Source of the DNA: Aureivirga sp. CE67
Lineage (GTDB): Bacteria; Bacteroidota; Bacteroidia; Flavobacteriales; Flavobacteriaceae
Length of the DNA stretch: 41,469 nucleotides
Direction of reading: 5' to 3'
Assembly (NCBI RefSeq): GCF_015767245.1
Contig: NZ_JADOTV010000030.1
Coordinates: forward strand, 1 to 41,469
Below the pieces are notes generated by a model. That model saw only the letters and a list, made by a program, of their open reading frames with translations. It searched no databases and was not told where the DNA came from. Below, in pieces: positions 1 to 6,593 of the stretch. Both the position numbers and the translations under genes were made by a program. Numbering within the stretch: position 1 is the stretch's first letter; each line of letters starts with the position of its first letter.

Positions 1-1
1 C

Positions 2-265
2 CATGATACATGGAAGATTCAAGGATTGGAGAGTGGAAATTATGCAAGTGTAGAGATTTACATCTTTGATAGATATGGAAAAGTGATTGTTAAATTAGAT
101 CCGAAACAAGGATGGAATGGATTGACAAGATATGGTCAACCATTACCGTCATCAGATTACTGGTTCTCATTAGACATCGTGAAGTCTGTAGGAGTATCAG
201 AAGATGGAACTGTAACAACAAGACGTTATACAAAGAAAGGACACTTTAGTTTGATTAGAAGGTAA
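2..265 (+). CDS. C-terminal end of a T9SS type B secreted protein (5' truncated by window)
   Basis: The reading frame is open from base 2, so this is the last 87 residues of a larger gene that begins upstream of the window. The segment contains WKIQG, then YIFDRYGKV, GWNG, GQPLPSSDYWF and a closing GHFSLIRR. This order is characteristic of the gliding-motility-associated type B C-terminal sorting domain (CHU_C/SprB class), which directs export through the type IX secretion system to the cell surface. An ATG at 26 lies inside the domain and is not a plausible start. What the rest of the protein does cannot be told from here. A strong terminator follows at 451-485. Confidence 0.9.
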   Translation, partial: HDTWKIQGLESGNYASVEIYIFDRYGKVIVKLDPKQGWNGLTRYGQPLPSSDYWFSLDIVKSVGVSEDGTVTTRRYTKKGHFSLIRR

Positions 266-278
266 GAATTCTTTCTAT

Positions 279-440
279 AGAGTCTGTTTAAATTTATATC
301 AAAAATATTTATATACTTCTTAAAAGCTCTTTTTTGTCTTTTTTCTCGTCCATAGCGATGCTATGCACTCTAAAAAAGTCTTCAAAATAGCATTTTAATA
401 AATTATAAAATAAATTCTGATACAATTTTAAACAGACTCT
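279..440. mobile_element. MITE-like element with 17-bp terminal inverted repeats
   Basis: A 162-bp non-coding segment is bounded by AGAGTCTGTTTAAATTT at 279-295 and its near-perfect reverse complement at 424-440 (16 of 17 positions pair). A short internal hairpin, CATAGC-gat-GCTATG, sits at 351-365. There is no ORF inside. Such a structure fits a non-autonomous miniature transposon or an IS remnant. No clear target-site duplication was found, so the assignment is tentative. Confidence 0.45.
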
Positions 441-450
441 TAGAGATTTT

Positions 451-485
451 AAAAATCCCAACCGTAATGGTTGGGATTTTTTTTG
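451..485 (+). terminator. Rho-independent terminator after the T9SS type B gene
   Basis: A 13-bp perfect stem (451-463 with 469-481) has a gtaat loop, and its 3' strand runs into a tract of T residues. It separates the upstream secreted-protein gene and the MITE-like element from the next promoter. Confidence 0.85.
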
Positions 486-489
486 TGGT

Positions 490-524
490 TAGATATTCTG
501 TGTCGTGTTTCTTTATTTGATTTG
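490..524 (+). promoter_or_regulatory. Promoter with copy 1 of the shared 17-bp palindrome
   Basis: TAGATA-ttctg-TGTCGT at 490-506 matches the right half and spacing of the palindromes at 805-821 and 4052-4068; its left half is degenerate. Ten bases downstream, 517-524 reads TTGATTTG, a one-mismatch version of the TAnnTTTG -7 element, at exactly the same offset as in the other two copies. It lies just upstream of the small gene at 547. Confidence 0.55.
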
Positions 525-546
525 TACCATAATAAAATTAAAAATT

Positions 547-756
547 ATGGCAACATTTATTGTGAAAACAGCTCAATCTTTTACTATAAACGGTGAATTT
601 ATAGATAAGGGTTTGTCTGTTCAAGTTTCTAGTTTGTTTCCGAGTCCTTTTTCGGAACCAGAAAAAATACATAAAGCTTTTATGCGAATTCACGGTTTAG
701 ATTTAAAGTCTAGCGGCTATTTAATCCAAGGGTATTTATCTTTTGAAGTTTTATAA
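547..756 (+). CDS. Small conserved Bacteroidota protein (DUF6140-like)
   Basis: This 69-residue protein begins MATFIVKTAQSFTINGEF. The open frame extends back to 505, but the extra N-terminus overlaps the promoter and reads as an artefact, so the ATG at 547 was chosen. From memory it resembles the short DUF6140 proteins of Bacteroidota, which start with MA-FxV and contain a KGxSVQV-like segment and a central AFMRIHGLD-like helix; this was not verified. There is no signal peptide or membrane segment, so it is probably cytosolic. It is transcribed alone, between a palindrome-bearing promoter and its own terminator at 763-789, directly ahead of the CsgG-like operon whose promoter carries the same palindrome. 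Function unknown. Confidence 0.7.
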   Translation: MATFIVKTAQSFTINGEFIDKGLSVQVSSLFPSPFSEPEKIHKAFMRIHGLDLKSSGYLIQGYLSFEVL

Positions 757-762
757 AAGCAG

Positions 763-789
763 ATGAGTTGAGATTCAACTCATTTTTTT
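763..789 (+). terminator. Terminator after the 69-residue gene
   Basis: ATGAGTTGA (763-771) pairs with TCAACTCAT (775-783) around a 3-base loop and is followed by seven T residues. The stem sequence is closely related to that of the terminator at 4009-4036, at the far end of the next operon. Confidence 0.85.
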
Positions 790-804
790 AGGATAAAATG
801 AAAA

Positions 805-839
805 ACGATAATCTGAGTCGTGTATTGAATTTATGTTTG
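805..839 (+). promoter_or_regulatory. Promoter with copy 2 of the 17-bp palindrome, CsgG-like operon
   Basis: ACGATA-atctg-AGTCGT at 805-821 is an imperfect palindrome. Ten bases later a perfect -7 element TATGTTTG sits at 832-839. The palindrome covers the place where a -33 TTG would be expected, so the site probably binds an activator or repressor. From 817 onward the sequence is nearly identical to 4064 onward. Confidence 0.65.
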
Positions 840-864
840 TGGAAAATTTTAAAAAAATATAAAA

Positions 865-1728
865 ATGAAAACAAAACTAACATTATTAATTACTCTTTTA
901 TTTGTAAGTATTGCTTTTGGACAGAAAAAAACTGTTGCTATAACAGCATTTGAAACTAAGTCGAATAATATTTCGTCAAATTATGTAAAAGCTATAGAAG
1001 ACAAAGTAAAAGAAGCATTTCATAATACTAACAGATTTCATATTGTAGATAGAACTAGTATGGATAAAATTAAAAGAGAAAAAGAATTACAAAAAACAGA
1101 GGATTTTATAGATGGTAAAACAGTGATGCAATCAAACTTTGATGGAGCAACACAACTTATTACAGGAAGTATTAGTCAAGTTGACATTTCAAAAATTGTT
1201 TCAAAAGATAATTCATATTATTATGATTGTAAAATATCATTTTCTCTTCAAGTTATTGATACAGAATCAGGTCAAGTTTTAGCAAGTGAATTGATTCAAC
1301 CCAAAAAAAGTTTAATGGGAGGATTAGGAGATTTGGCATCAATAGGGAGTTCAAATACACCACAAAAAGCTTTTTTGAAATCTTTAAATGGTACACAGAA
1401 ATCAATAAATAAGTTTGTAGGGAAACATTTTCCAGTGACAACTTCTATTATTGAAATTTCAAAAGCAACTTCCTCCAAAGCTAAATTACTTTTGATTAAT
1501 TCAGGAGCAAATAATGGTGCAAAAAAGAATCAAATTTTTAGTGTAAATGAACTAAAATCTATGGAGGTAAATGGGAAAAATATATTAAGAAAAAAAATGA
1601 TCGGAAAAATTAAAATAACAAAAGTTGAAGGAGATGAAATTTCGGAAGCTAAGGTAATTAAAGGAGGTGAGGAGATTTTGTCGAAATTTAAATCAGGTGT
1701 GAAAATAGAATGTTATTCATTAAATTAA
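865..1728 (+). CDS. CsgG/TolB-like exported protein
   Basis: 287 residues with a clear signal peptide (hydrophobic residues 5-18, likely cleavage at FG-Q near residue 19). The mature start KKTVAITAFE, then FHIVDRTSMDKI, and the GATQLITGSI segment near residues 92-101 are features of the CsgG family (outer-membrane curli secretion channel) and related TolB-like lipoproteins. It lacks a lipobox cysteine, so it is probably a soluble or peripherally bound periplasmic protein rather than a classic CsgG lipoprotein. It is the first gene of a tight four-gene run (gaps of 2 bp) in which every product has an export signal, behind a palindrome-bearing promoter. No curli subunit gene is nearby, so a role in curli is unlikely. 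The C-terminal third (NGAKKNQIF...) resembles a small beta-barrel domain. Confidence 0.75.
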   Translation: MKTKLTLLITLLFVSIAFGQKKTVAITAFETKSNNISSNYVKAIEDKVKEAFHNTNRFHIVDRTSMDKIKREKELQKTEDFIDGKTVMQSNFDGATQLITGSISQVDISKIVSKDNSYYYDCKISFSLQVIDTESGQVLASELIQPKKSLMGGLGDLASIGSSNTPQKAFLKSLNGTQKSINKFVGKHFPVTTSIIEISKATSSKAKLLLINSGANNGAKKNQIFSVNELKSMEVNGKNILRKKMIGKIKITKVEGDEISEAKVIKGGEEILSKFKSGVKIECYSLN

Positions 1729-1730
1729 TT

Positions 1731-2189
1731 ATGAAAAGACAATTATTATACTTAATGTTATTTTTTATACTAATTTCTTCATGCTCCAAAAAAGTTATTG
1801 CTTTAACAGGAGAAGTAAATTTAATAAGTGAAAATAAATATAAATCTATTGAGCTAAGAAGTGTAGGATTTGGTAAAAATCAGGATTTAGCATTTACGAA
1901 TTCAGAAATTAAAGCTTTTAAGATTTTGTTTTTTAGAGGTATCCCAAATTCGAGTATTGATGTTCCACTAGTTGGATCAAATGAAGACGAGATGATGGAA
2001 AAACATAAAAAATATTTTGATTCTTTTTTTAGAAGTAGATATAAATCATTCATTATGTCGACTTATGAATCAGCACCATCAGAAAAAAAGAATGGTGTCT
2101 ATTCTGTTGTAAATGATTTAAATATCAATATAAAATCTTTAAAAAAAGATTTAGAAGATCATAATATTATTAGGAAATTCGGATTTTAA
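1731..2189 (+). CDS. Lipoprotein of the CsgG-like operon
   Basis: 152 residues, starting at the ATG two bases after the preceding stop; a longer frame back to 1710 overlaps the upstream gene and is less likely. The N-terminus is a lipoprotein signal ending ISSC, so the mature protein should be anchored by its cysteine to a membrane. The body has no recognised domain. It contains an ALTGEVNLI strand near the start and ends with a lysine-rich helix. It is the second gene of the four-gene exported operon, and the next gene follows after 2 bp. It may serve as the membrane anchor of a complex formed with the CsgG-like protein, but that is inference from gene order only. Confidence 0.7.
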   Translation: MKRQLLYLMLFFILISSCSKKVIALTGEVNLISENKYKSIELRSVGFGKNQDLAFTNSEIKAFKILFFRGIPNSSIDVPLVGSNEDEMMEKHKKYFDSFFRSRYKSFIMSTYESAPSEKKNGVYSVVNDLNINIKSLKKDLEDHNIIRKFGF

Positions 2190-2191
2190 TT

Positions 2192-3064
2192 ATGAAATAT
2201 ATTGTGTTTGTAATGTGCTTTTTATCTAGTATAAAGAGTTTTTCACAACAGGAAGTGAAAACAGTTCAACCGACAATAATGGTGATTCCATTTGTGAAAG
2301 AAAACCAGGATATTAGAACAATTTTAGAAGATGATTTTAACAAAAGAATAGCAATAAGCAAAGTAAAAGAAGCCTTTGATAATAGAGGGTTTACCACAAA
2401 AGACTTTACAGGAACTTTAAAAATAGCATTAAAAGAAAGTACTTTAGGAAATAATAAAAAAACAGATTTAAAAACGGAGGTTATTCGTCTTTCAGGAGCT
2501 GATTTTTATGTAGAGGTTGAGGTGTTTTTTCAAAAATCAAATTCTGGAAATTCTGTAAAATTGATTCTTCAAGCTTATGATTCTTTTACAGGGCAGTCAC
2601 TTTCTAATAAAGTTGGTAAATCAGGAAAATTTTACACAGATGATATTGCAAAATTAACAGAAAAAGCAACAGTGAGTTGTGTCGAAGAATTTTTGAATAC
2701 TTTGAATTTGAAATTTGGAGATATTGTTGAAAACGGTCGTTCGATAAGGATAAATATTGGATTTAATGAAGATTCTGATTATAATATGGATTCTGAAATT
2801 ACAGGTGATGGAGATTTGCTTTCTGAAGTATTAGAGGATTGGCTTGATGAAAATGCATTCAAAAATAATTACCATTTACAAGGTGTAAGTCAATATGAAA
2901 TGATTATAGATGATTTCAGAATTCCTTTAAAAGATGATAGAGGAAGAAATTATCGATCATCAAAAATGGCAAGGAAAATAAGAAAATACATCAAAAATGA
3001 ATTACAATTGGATGTGAAAACAGATGTTGAAGGATCAGGAAAAATTAATGTTATAATACAGTAG
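2192..3064 (+). CDS. DUF6175-like exported protein
   Basis: 290 residues with a signal peptide ending SFSQ (cleavage near residue 19). The pattern PTIMVIPFVKE, followed by ISKVKEAFDNRGF, a LSGADFYVEVEV segment and a YDSFTGQSLSNKVG segment, matches what I remember of DUF6175, a family of secreted Bacteroidota proteins of unknown function. It shares a loose CsgG/TolB-like plan (short-named proteins that rank regulators by an MVIPF strand, then helix, then xGADFYVEV strand), so it may be a divergent paralogue of the first gene of the operon. It is the third gene, with gaps of 2 bp on both sides. Confidence 0.65.
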   Translation: MKYIVFVMCFLSSIKSFSQQEVKTVQPTIMVIPFVKENQDIRTILEDDFNKRIAISKVKEAFDNRGFTTKDFTGTLKIALKESTLGNNKKTDLKTEVIRLSGADFYVEVEVFFQKSNSGNSVKLILQAYDSFTGQSLSNKVGKSGKFYTDDIAKLTEKATVSCVEEFLNTLNLKFGDIVENGRSIRINIGFNEDSDYNMDSEITGDGDLLSEVLEDWLDENAFKNNYHLQGVSQYEMIIDDFRIPLKDDRGRNYRSSKMARKIRKYIKNELQLDVKTDVEGSGKINVIIQ

Positions 3065-3066
3065 GA

Positions 3067-3999
3067 ATGAAAAAAATCATATTTATATTATTTGGAATGT
3101 TTTCTATAATATCATTATCACAAGAAAAAGATATAGAAAGTTTTTCTTTTTCAGTAGTAATGCCTTCTAGCTCTGAAGATTTATCTCAAAAAAATATTTC
3201 AAAATTGGAAACGAAAATTCATAAAATTATTTCACGTTATGGAATTTCAGGAGAAAATTTCTTTGATACTTTTTTGATTTTTCCCAAAATTGATATCAAT
3301 GATGAATCAGTAATTGAGGGTATGCGTAATATTACTGTTATTGATTTAGATTTGACTTTATTTGTTCAAGAAAGGAAATCTAAAAGAATTTTTTCAAGTT
3401 ATACTCAATCTTTAAGAGGTTCAGGGAAAAATAAAGAAAAAGCAATTACAAATGCTTTTGTAAATATTTCAACAAATAAAAAGAACTTAAAAGATTTTCT
3501 GAAAAATAGTAAGAATAAAATTGTAGATTACTACAATAATAATTGTGAGTTAATAATTAAAGATTTAGATTTTTTAATTTCAACTCAAAATTTTAGGAAA
3601 GCAATTTCTCAAGTTTTTACGGTACCTAGAGAAGCTTCAAAATGTTATACAAAAGTCCAAGAAAAATCAGTTATAGCATTTTCAAAATATCAGATATTTT
3701 TATGTAATAAAAATATTCATGAAGCAGAAGTAGAGTTGTCCAAAAATGAATATCGAAAAGCCTTACAAAAATTAAAAGAAATTGATGTTAGCTCTCCATG
3801 TAGTAAAAAAGCAAAAGAATTAATATCGAAAATTTCTAAGCATGTTGATGAGAAAGAAATAAAAGAAGAAAAACTTTTGCTAAAAAAATATAACGATAAG
3901 TTAGATATGGAAAAATATAGACTTAATATTATGAGAGATATTGCCAGAGAATATTATAGGTCAAAACCTTCTACTATAATCTATAAGAGTTTATTTTAA
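3067..3999 (+). CDS. Exported helical protein with conserved cysteines, last gene of the CsgG-like operon
   Basis: 310 residues with a signal peptide (cleavage near ISLS-Q, residue 19). The first 150 residues include the strand pattern VIDLDLTLFVQ. Residues 155-300 are helical with TPR-like spacing and four cysteines (160, 193, 213, 245), which could form disulfides or bind metal outside the cytoplasm. The tail is a charged helix (about 255-295) ending KPSTIIYKSLF. From memory, similar Bacteroidota proteins end QPKTVVYKIxGWW and co-occur with DUF6175 and CsgG-like genes, which supports a conserved gene set. No enzymatic motif is visible. A terminator follows at 4009-4036, closing the operon. 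Confidence 0.65.
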   Translation: MKKIIFILFGMFSIISLSQEKDIESFSFSVVMPSSSEDLSQKNISKLETKIHKIISRYGISGENFFDTFLIFPKIDINDESVIEGMRNITVIDLDLTLFVQERKSKRIFSSYTQSLRGSGKNKEKAITNAFVNISTNKKNLKDFLKNSKNKIVDYYNNNCELIIKDLDFLISTQNFRKAISQVFTVPREASKCYTKVQEKSVIAFSKYQIFLCNKNIHEAEVELSKNEYRKALQKLKEIDVSSPCSKKAKELISKISKHVDEKEIKEEKLLLKKYNDKLDMEKYRLNIMRDIAREYYRSKPSTIIYKSLF

Positions 4000-4008
4000 T
4001 GATAAAAA

Positions 4009-4036
4009 ATGAGTTGTTTTATGCAACTCATTTTTT
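4009..4036 (+). terminator. Terminator of the CsgG-like operon
   Basis: ATGAGTTG (4009-4016) pairs with CAACTCAT (4024-4031) around a 7-base loop, followed by a T tract. The stem is nearly the same as at 763-783, another sign that the two transcription units share a duplicated flank. Confidence 0.8.
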
Positions 4037-4051
4037 GTGATTTAATAAAAT

Positions 4052-4086
4052 ACGACAGAATGTGTCGTGTTTTGAATTTATGTTTG
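4052..4086 (+). promoter_or_regulatory. Promoter with copy 3 (best) of the 17-bp palindrome
   Basis: ACGACA-gaatg-TGTCGT at 4052-4068 is a perfect 6+6 inverted repeat with a 5-bp spacer. The -7 element TATGTTTG lies at 4079-4086, ten bases downstream. The segment from the right half-site to about 4100 closely repeats 816-855. It drives the YkvA-family gene at 4111 and possibly the two genes after it. Confidence 0.7.
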
Positions 4087-4110
4087 TGGAAATTTTAAAA
4101 ATAATTATTC

Positions 4111-4479
4111 ATGAAAATTTCAGAAAAAGAAAGAAGAGATTCAGAAGAACGATTTAATAAATATTCTAAAGAAGAAAATATTGACCGAAAAAAGGTTGAA
4201 AAAGCAGAAAAAAAAGCAGGGAAACTTGGTGAGCAAAAAGGTAATTTTTTATTGTTAATTTCGATGATTAGAGATCATTGGAATGGAGTTTATAAATTAG
4301 ACTCTGTTACTATTGGGATTATTATTGGGGCAATTCTTTATGTACTTTCTCCAATAGATGCTATTCCCGATATAATTCCAATTTTAGGATGGTTAGATGA
4401 TATTGGTATTATAGGGTTGGCAATGGGAAAATTAAGTTATGTTATTTCTGATTATAAACAATTTAAAGGTATAAATTAA
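4111..4479 (+). CDS. YkvA/DUF1232-family membrane protein
   Basis: 122 residues. The first 45 form a highly charged, lysine-rich helix. Residues 66-110 carry the DUF1232 signature LSPIDAIPDIIPILGWLDD (79-97) inside a hydrophobic hairpin, so the protein is probably anchored in the inner membrane with the charged tail in the cytoplasm. Biochemical function of the family is unknown. The gene has its own promoter with the perfect palindrome, which links it by regulation to the CsgG-like operon. The next gene starts 20 bp downstream and may be cotranscribed. Confidence 0.85.
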   Translation: MKISEKERRDSEERFNKYSKEENIDRKKVEKAEKKAGKLGEQKGNFLLLISMIRDHWNGVYKLDSVTIGIIIGAILYVLSPIDAIPDIIPILGWLDDIGIIGLAMGKLSYVISDYKQFKGIN

Positions 4480-4499
4480 AAATCATATTAATCTACTTC

Positions 4500-5288
4500 A
4501 TGAACCTAACCCAAAAACTCCCAAACCTCCAAGCAAGCCTAAACCTAAAAAACAGTAAGCTATATTTAGAAGCGAATTATAAAGAAATGATTTCGTTTAA
4601 TGAATTATTAGTGTTTCTAAAAGAAAAGCAACTTCCGTTTGCAGAAGATATTTCGCAAAATTCAAGGAAATATTTAGGAATCCAGATTCGTGGGGGAATG
4701 CATCTGGAATTGACTAAAGAATTTAATATTCCAATTGATTTTAAGATACGTCTTCAAGAGCAAATGGAAACAGATTTAGAATTAAAAATAGAAAAGCAAA
4801 CAAGTTTGGAAGCGGGAGTTTCTTTGGTTCAAGAATTAAAAAATGTAGATTTAAAAGAGAAATTCAATGATTTTGATATAAGGCAATTAGAGCAAGTATC
4901 CATAGAATTACCAACCTATTTTATAGCTTATTTAATAGCAAAAAATAACAATACTATTGAGTTGGTAAGCTTTGACGAGAATAATGAGTTTTCCATTTCT
5001 GTTTTTGTGAGTAAGCTGCTTCCGAAAAAGATTTTTACGTTTCGTTTAGAAGAAGAAATTGATTTATCAAATGCCTATATTAATTTGGAGGTTTTGAAAG
5101 GAAAAACGATAATTCAACTGATTTTAAAATTTAGAAAAGAAGCAATTTATGAAAATGGAATCCTGAAAATTCCTACAGATTTGCTTTTAGAAAAGATAGA
5201 AAAAGAAGAAATAAAAGCATTTTTAACCCAAAACAAAATGCATCTGAAAATTGAAAAAGAAAAATTAACCCTAAAAAATTACAAATAA
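4500..5288 (+). CDS. Unknown protein paired with the WYL regulator
   Basis: 262 residues with no signal peptide, membrane segment or motif I recognise. The sequence alternates beta-rich stretches with charged helices (for example residues 50-105 and 215-262) and has few cysteines, so it is probably a soluble cytosolic protein. It ends immediately before the ATG of the WYL regulator (TAA at 5286-5288, ATG at 5289), so the two are almost certainly translated from one transcript. The tight coupling suggests it modulates, or is functionally tied to, that regulator. Alternatively it is an effector whose expression the regulator controls. Confidence 0.7.
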   Translation: MNLTQKLPNLQASLNLKNSKLYLEANYKEMISFNELLVFLKEKQLPFAEDISQNSRKYLGIQIRGGMHLELTKEFNIPIDFKIRLQEQMETDLELKIEKQTSLEAGVSLVQELKNVDLKEKFNDFDIRQLEQVSIELPTYFIAYLIAKNNNTIELVSFDENNEFSISVFVSKLLPKKIFTFRLEEEIDLSNAYINLEVLKGKTIIQLILKFRKEAIYENGILKIPTDLLLEKIEKEEIKAFLTQNKMHLKIEKEKLTLKNYK

Positions 5289-6284
5289 ATGCAAGTATTC
5301 ATACGATGTATTGATGTCGCAAATTTTATTAGAAAAAATCAAGAAGTTACTGTACACGAAATCTATGAACATTTTCAAGGAAAAGGATATTATAGTAAAA
5401 TTGAAGCAAATGCAAAACGTGCGATTCAGCGAGATTTGAAAGAATATATTCCAGAATATGTAAAAGCTGAAATAATAAAGAAGCCGAAAAAACGATATGC
5501 AATTCGATTTAGAGAAGAAGAAATGTTTAAAATCAGTTATAAAAACTTAAATTTTCTTTCTCTGAATTCAGAACTTCGAAGAGAATTTAATAAATATATC
5601 AGTTTAGATATTCGAAATTTTCGACATTTAGATAAACTAGAATATTTCTATAATGCGATTAATAATAAGAAAAGATTGAAATTTGAATACACAGATTATC
5701 TTGATAATTCTAGAAATGTGGAGCTTTCTGTTTACGGATTGAAAGAAAATGATAATCGATGGTATGCTATCGGAGAAAATCATCTGAAACAAGATGAAAA
5801 CGGGATAAATGAAATTTATCGTTTTGCGCTTGATCGAGTAAACAGTATTGAAGAAACAATCTATGAAAGCAATCGTCCAGAAGCTTTTGAAATAGAAAAA
5901 ATCTTTGAAAACCTCTACGGAATTGTTTTCGAATCCGATGAGCCACACCAAAGAAATCAAGGAAGTATTCCGATTGTTTTCTTTGCAGAACCTCGTCAGG
6001 CGAGCTATATAATTTCTACGCCTCTACATCATTCTCAAGAATATCTTCATGTAAATAATAAGGAAAACGGCGAAGATGGAACCATTTTTAAATTGCAAGT
6101 TGCGAACACCTATGATCTTCGTATGCGATTTCTATCTTATGCCCACAAAGCCGTGATTTTAGAGCCAGAATGCTTTAGAAATGATGTGGTGAAAATGCTA
6201 GAAGATTCCTTACGAAACTACCATGATAAACCCATTTTCAATATTCCTTCTGGTCCCTATAATTTTGATAATCCAAAAAAATAA
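5289..6284 (+). CDS. WYL-domain transcriptional regulator
   Basis: 331 residues. Residues 1-70 form a helix-turn-helix region with AKRAIQRDLKEY (42-53), the recognition-helix pattern typical of WYL regulators. A WYL domain spans about 118-195, with RWYAIG at 157-162; alanine takes the place of the leucine in the W-Y-L triad. A WCX-like C-terminal part follows (about 215-310). WYL regulators commonly bind nucleotides or nucleic acids and control defence or stress genes by binding inverted repeats. The three palindromic promoters in the same neighbourhood are plausible targets, though there is no palindrome directly upstream of this gene. Confidence 0.85.
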   Translation: MQVFIRCIDVANFIRKNQEVTVHEIYEHFQGKGYYSKIEANAKRAIQRDLKEYIPEYVKAEIIKKPKKRYAIRFREEEMFKISYKNLNFLSLNSELRREFNKYISLDIRNFRHLDKLEYFYNAINNKKRLKFEYTDYLDNSRNVELSVYGLKENDNRWYAIGENHLKQDENGINEIYRFALDRVNSIEETIYESNRPEAFEIEKIFENLYGIVFESDEPHQRNQGSIPIVFFAEPRQASYIISTPLHHSQEYLHVNNKENGEDGTIFKLQVANTYDLRMRFLSYAHKAVILEPECFRNDVVKMLEDSLRNYHDKPIFNIPSGPYNFDNPKK

Positions 6285-6330
6285 GAATAAATATTATCAC
6301 GTTTGATTTTGTATAAAGATAAGAGAACTA

Positions 6331-6368
6331 TCAAGTTCCCCTCTTGAGAGGGGCTAGGGGTGTGTTTT
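6331..6368. repeat. REP-like palindromic repeat, copy 1
   Basis: The hairpin CCCCTC-ttga-GAGGGG (6338-6353) is followed by cTAGGGGTGTGTTTT. The same sequence with one change recurs at 25087-25123, and the similarity extends weakly downstream to an AACGTG motif in both. It is intergenic in both places. It resembles the short interspersed repeats widespread in flavobacterial genomes (recalled, not verified). Confidence 0.65.
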
Positions 6369-6492
6369 AAATAAAATAAAATTCCCTCATGAGATTTTAA
6401 CGTGCTATTGTCTAATATTCATATATAGTTTAATTTGTTAATAATAGGGCAAGCCCTTCCGTTACACTTCAGGTCGGGCTTTCCTTTTCAAG

Positions 6493-6585
6493 TTTTTATT
6501 TTTCAAAAAAGTTTTACTAAGAAATACGTGGGCTTCTATGGTCGCCTCCATTTTCTAAGAAAAACTAAATTTTGAAAAATAAAAA
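6493..6585. other. Long stem-loop in the 3' flank of pnuC
   Basis: A left arm at about 6493-6523 (starting TTTTTATTTTTCAAAA) pairs with a right arm at about 6553-6585 (ending TTTTGAAAAATAAAAA) around a GC-richer loop that contains a small ATGG/CCAT hairpin (6538-6541 with 6548-6551). The outer 16 bp pair perfectly. It starts eight bases past the pnuC stop on the minus strand. It could be a 3'-UTR structure, a terminator variant or the remnant of a mobile repeat. Confidence 0.55.
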
Positions 6586-6593
6586 GCTTTCCA

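Larger units (their letters stand above)
6285..6593. other. Intergenic region with a REP-like repeat and a long hairpin
   Basis: These 309 bp hold no gene. They contain a REP-like element (6331 to about 6410), a short GGGCTT/AAGCCC inverted repeat (6451-6456 with 6477-6482) and a large stem-loop (6493-6585). The two flanking genes converge here, so part of this sequence probably serves as termination signals for both. Confidence 0.6.

Noticed and set aside
1253-1478. Two overlapping minus-strand ORFs inside the CsgG-like gene
   Set aside because: They mirror a well-supported plus-strand coding frame with a signal peptide and family motifs, and have no features of their own.
865-1728. Interpretation of the CsgG-like gene as part of a curli system
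   Set aside because: No CsgA/B/E/F-like gene or amyloid repeat is present, and the protein lacks a lipobox.
5637-5960. A 107-codon minus-strand ORF inside the WYL regulator gene
   Set aside because: It is an antisense shadow of the WYL domain; hydrophobicity comes from the complement of Asn/Lys-rich codons.
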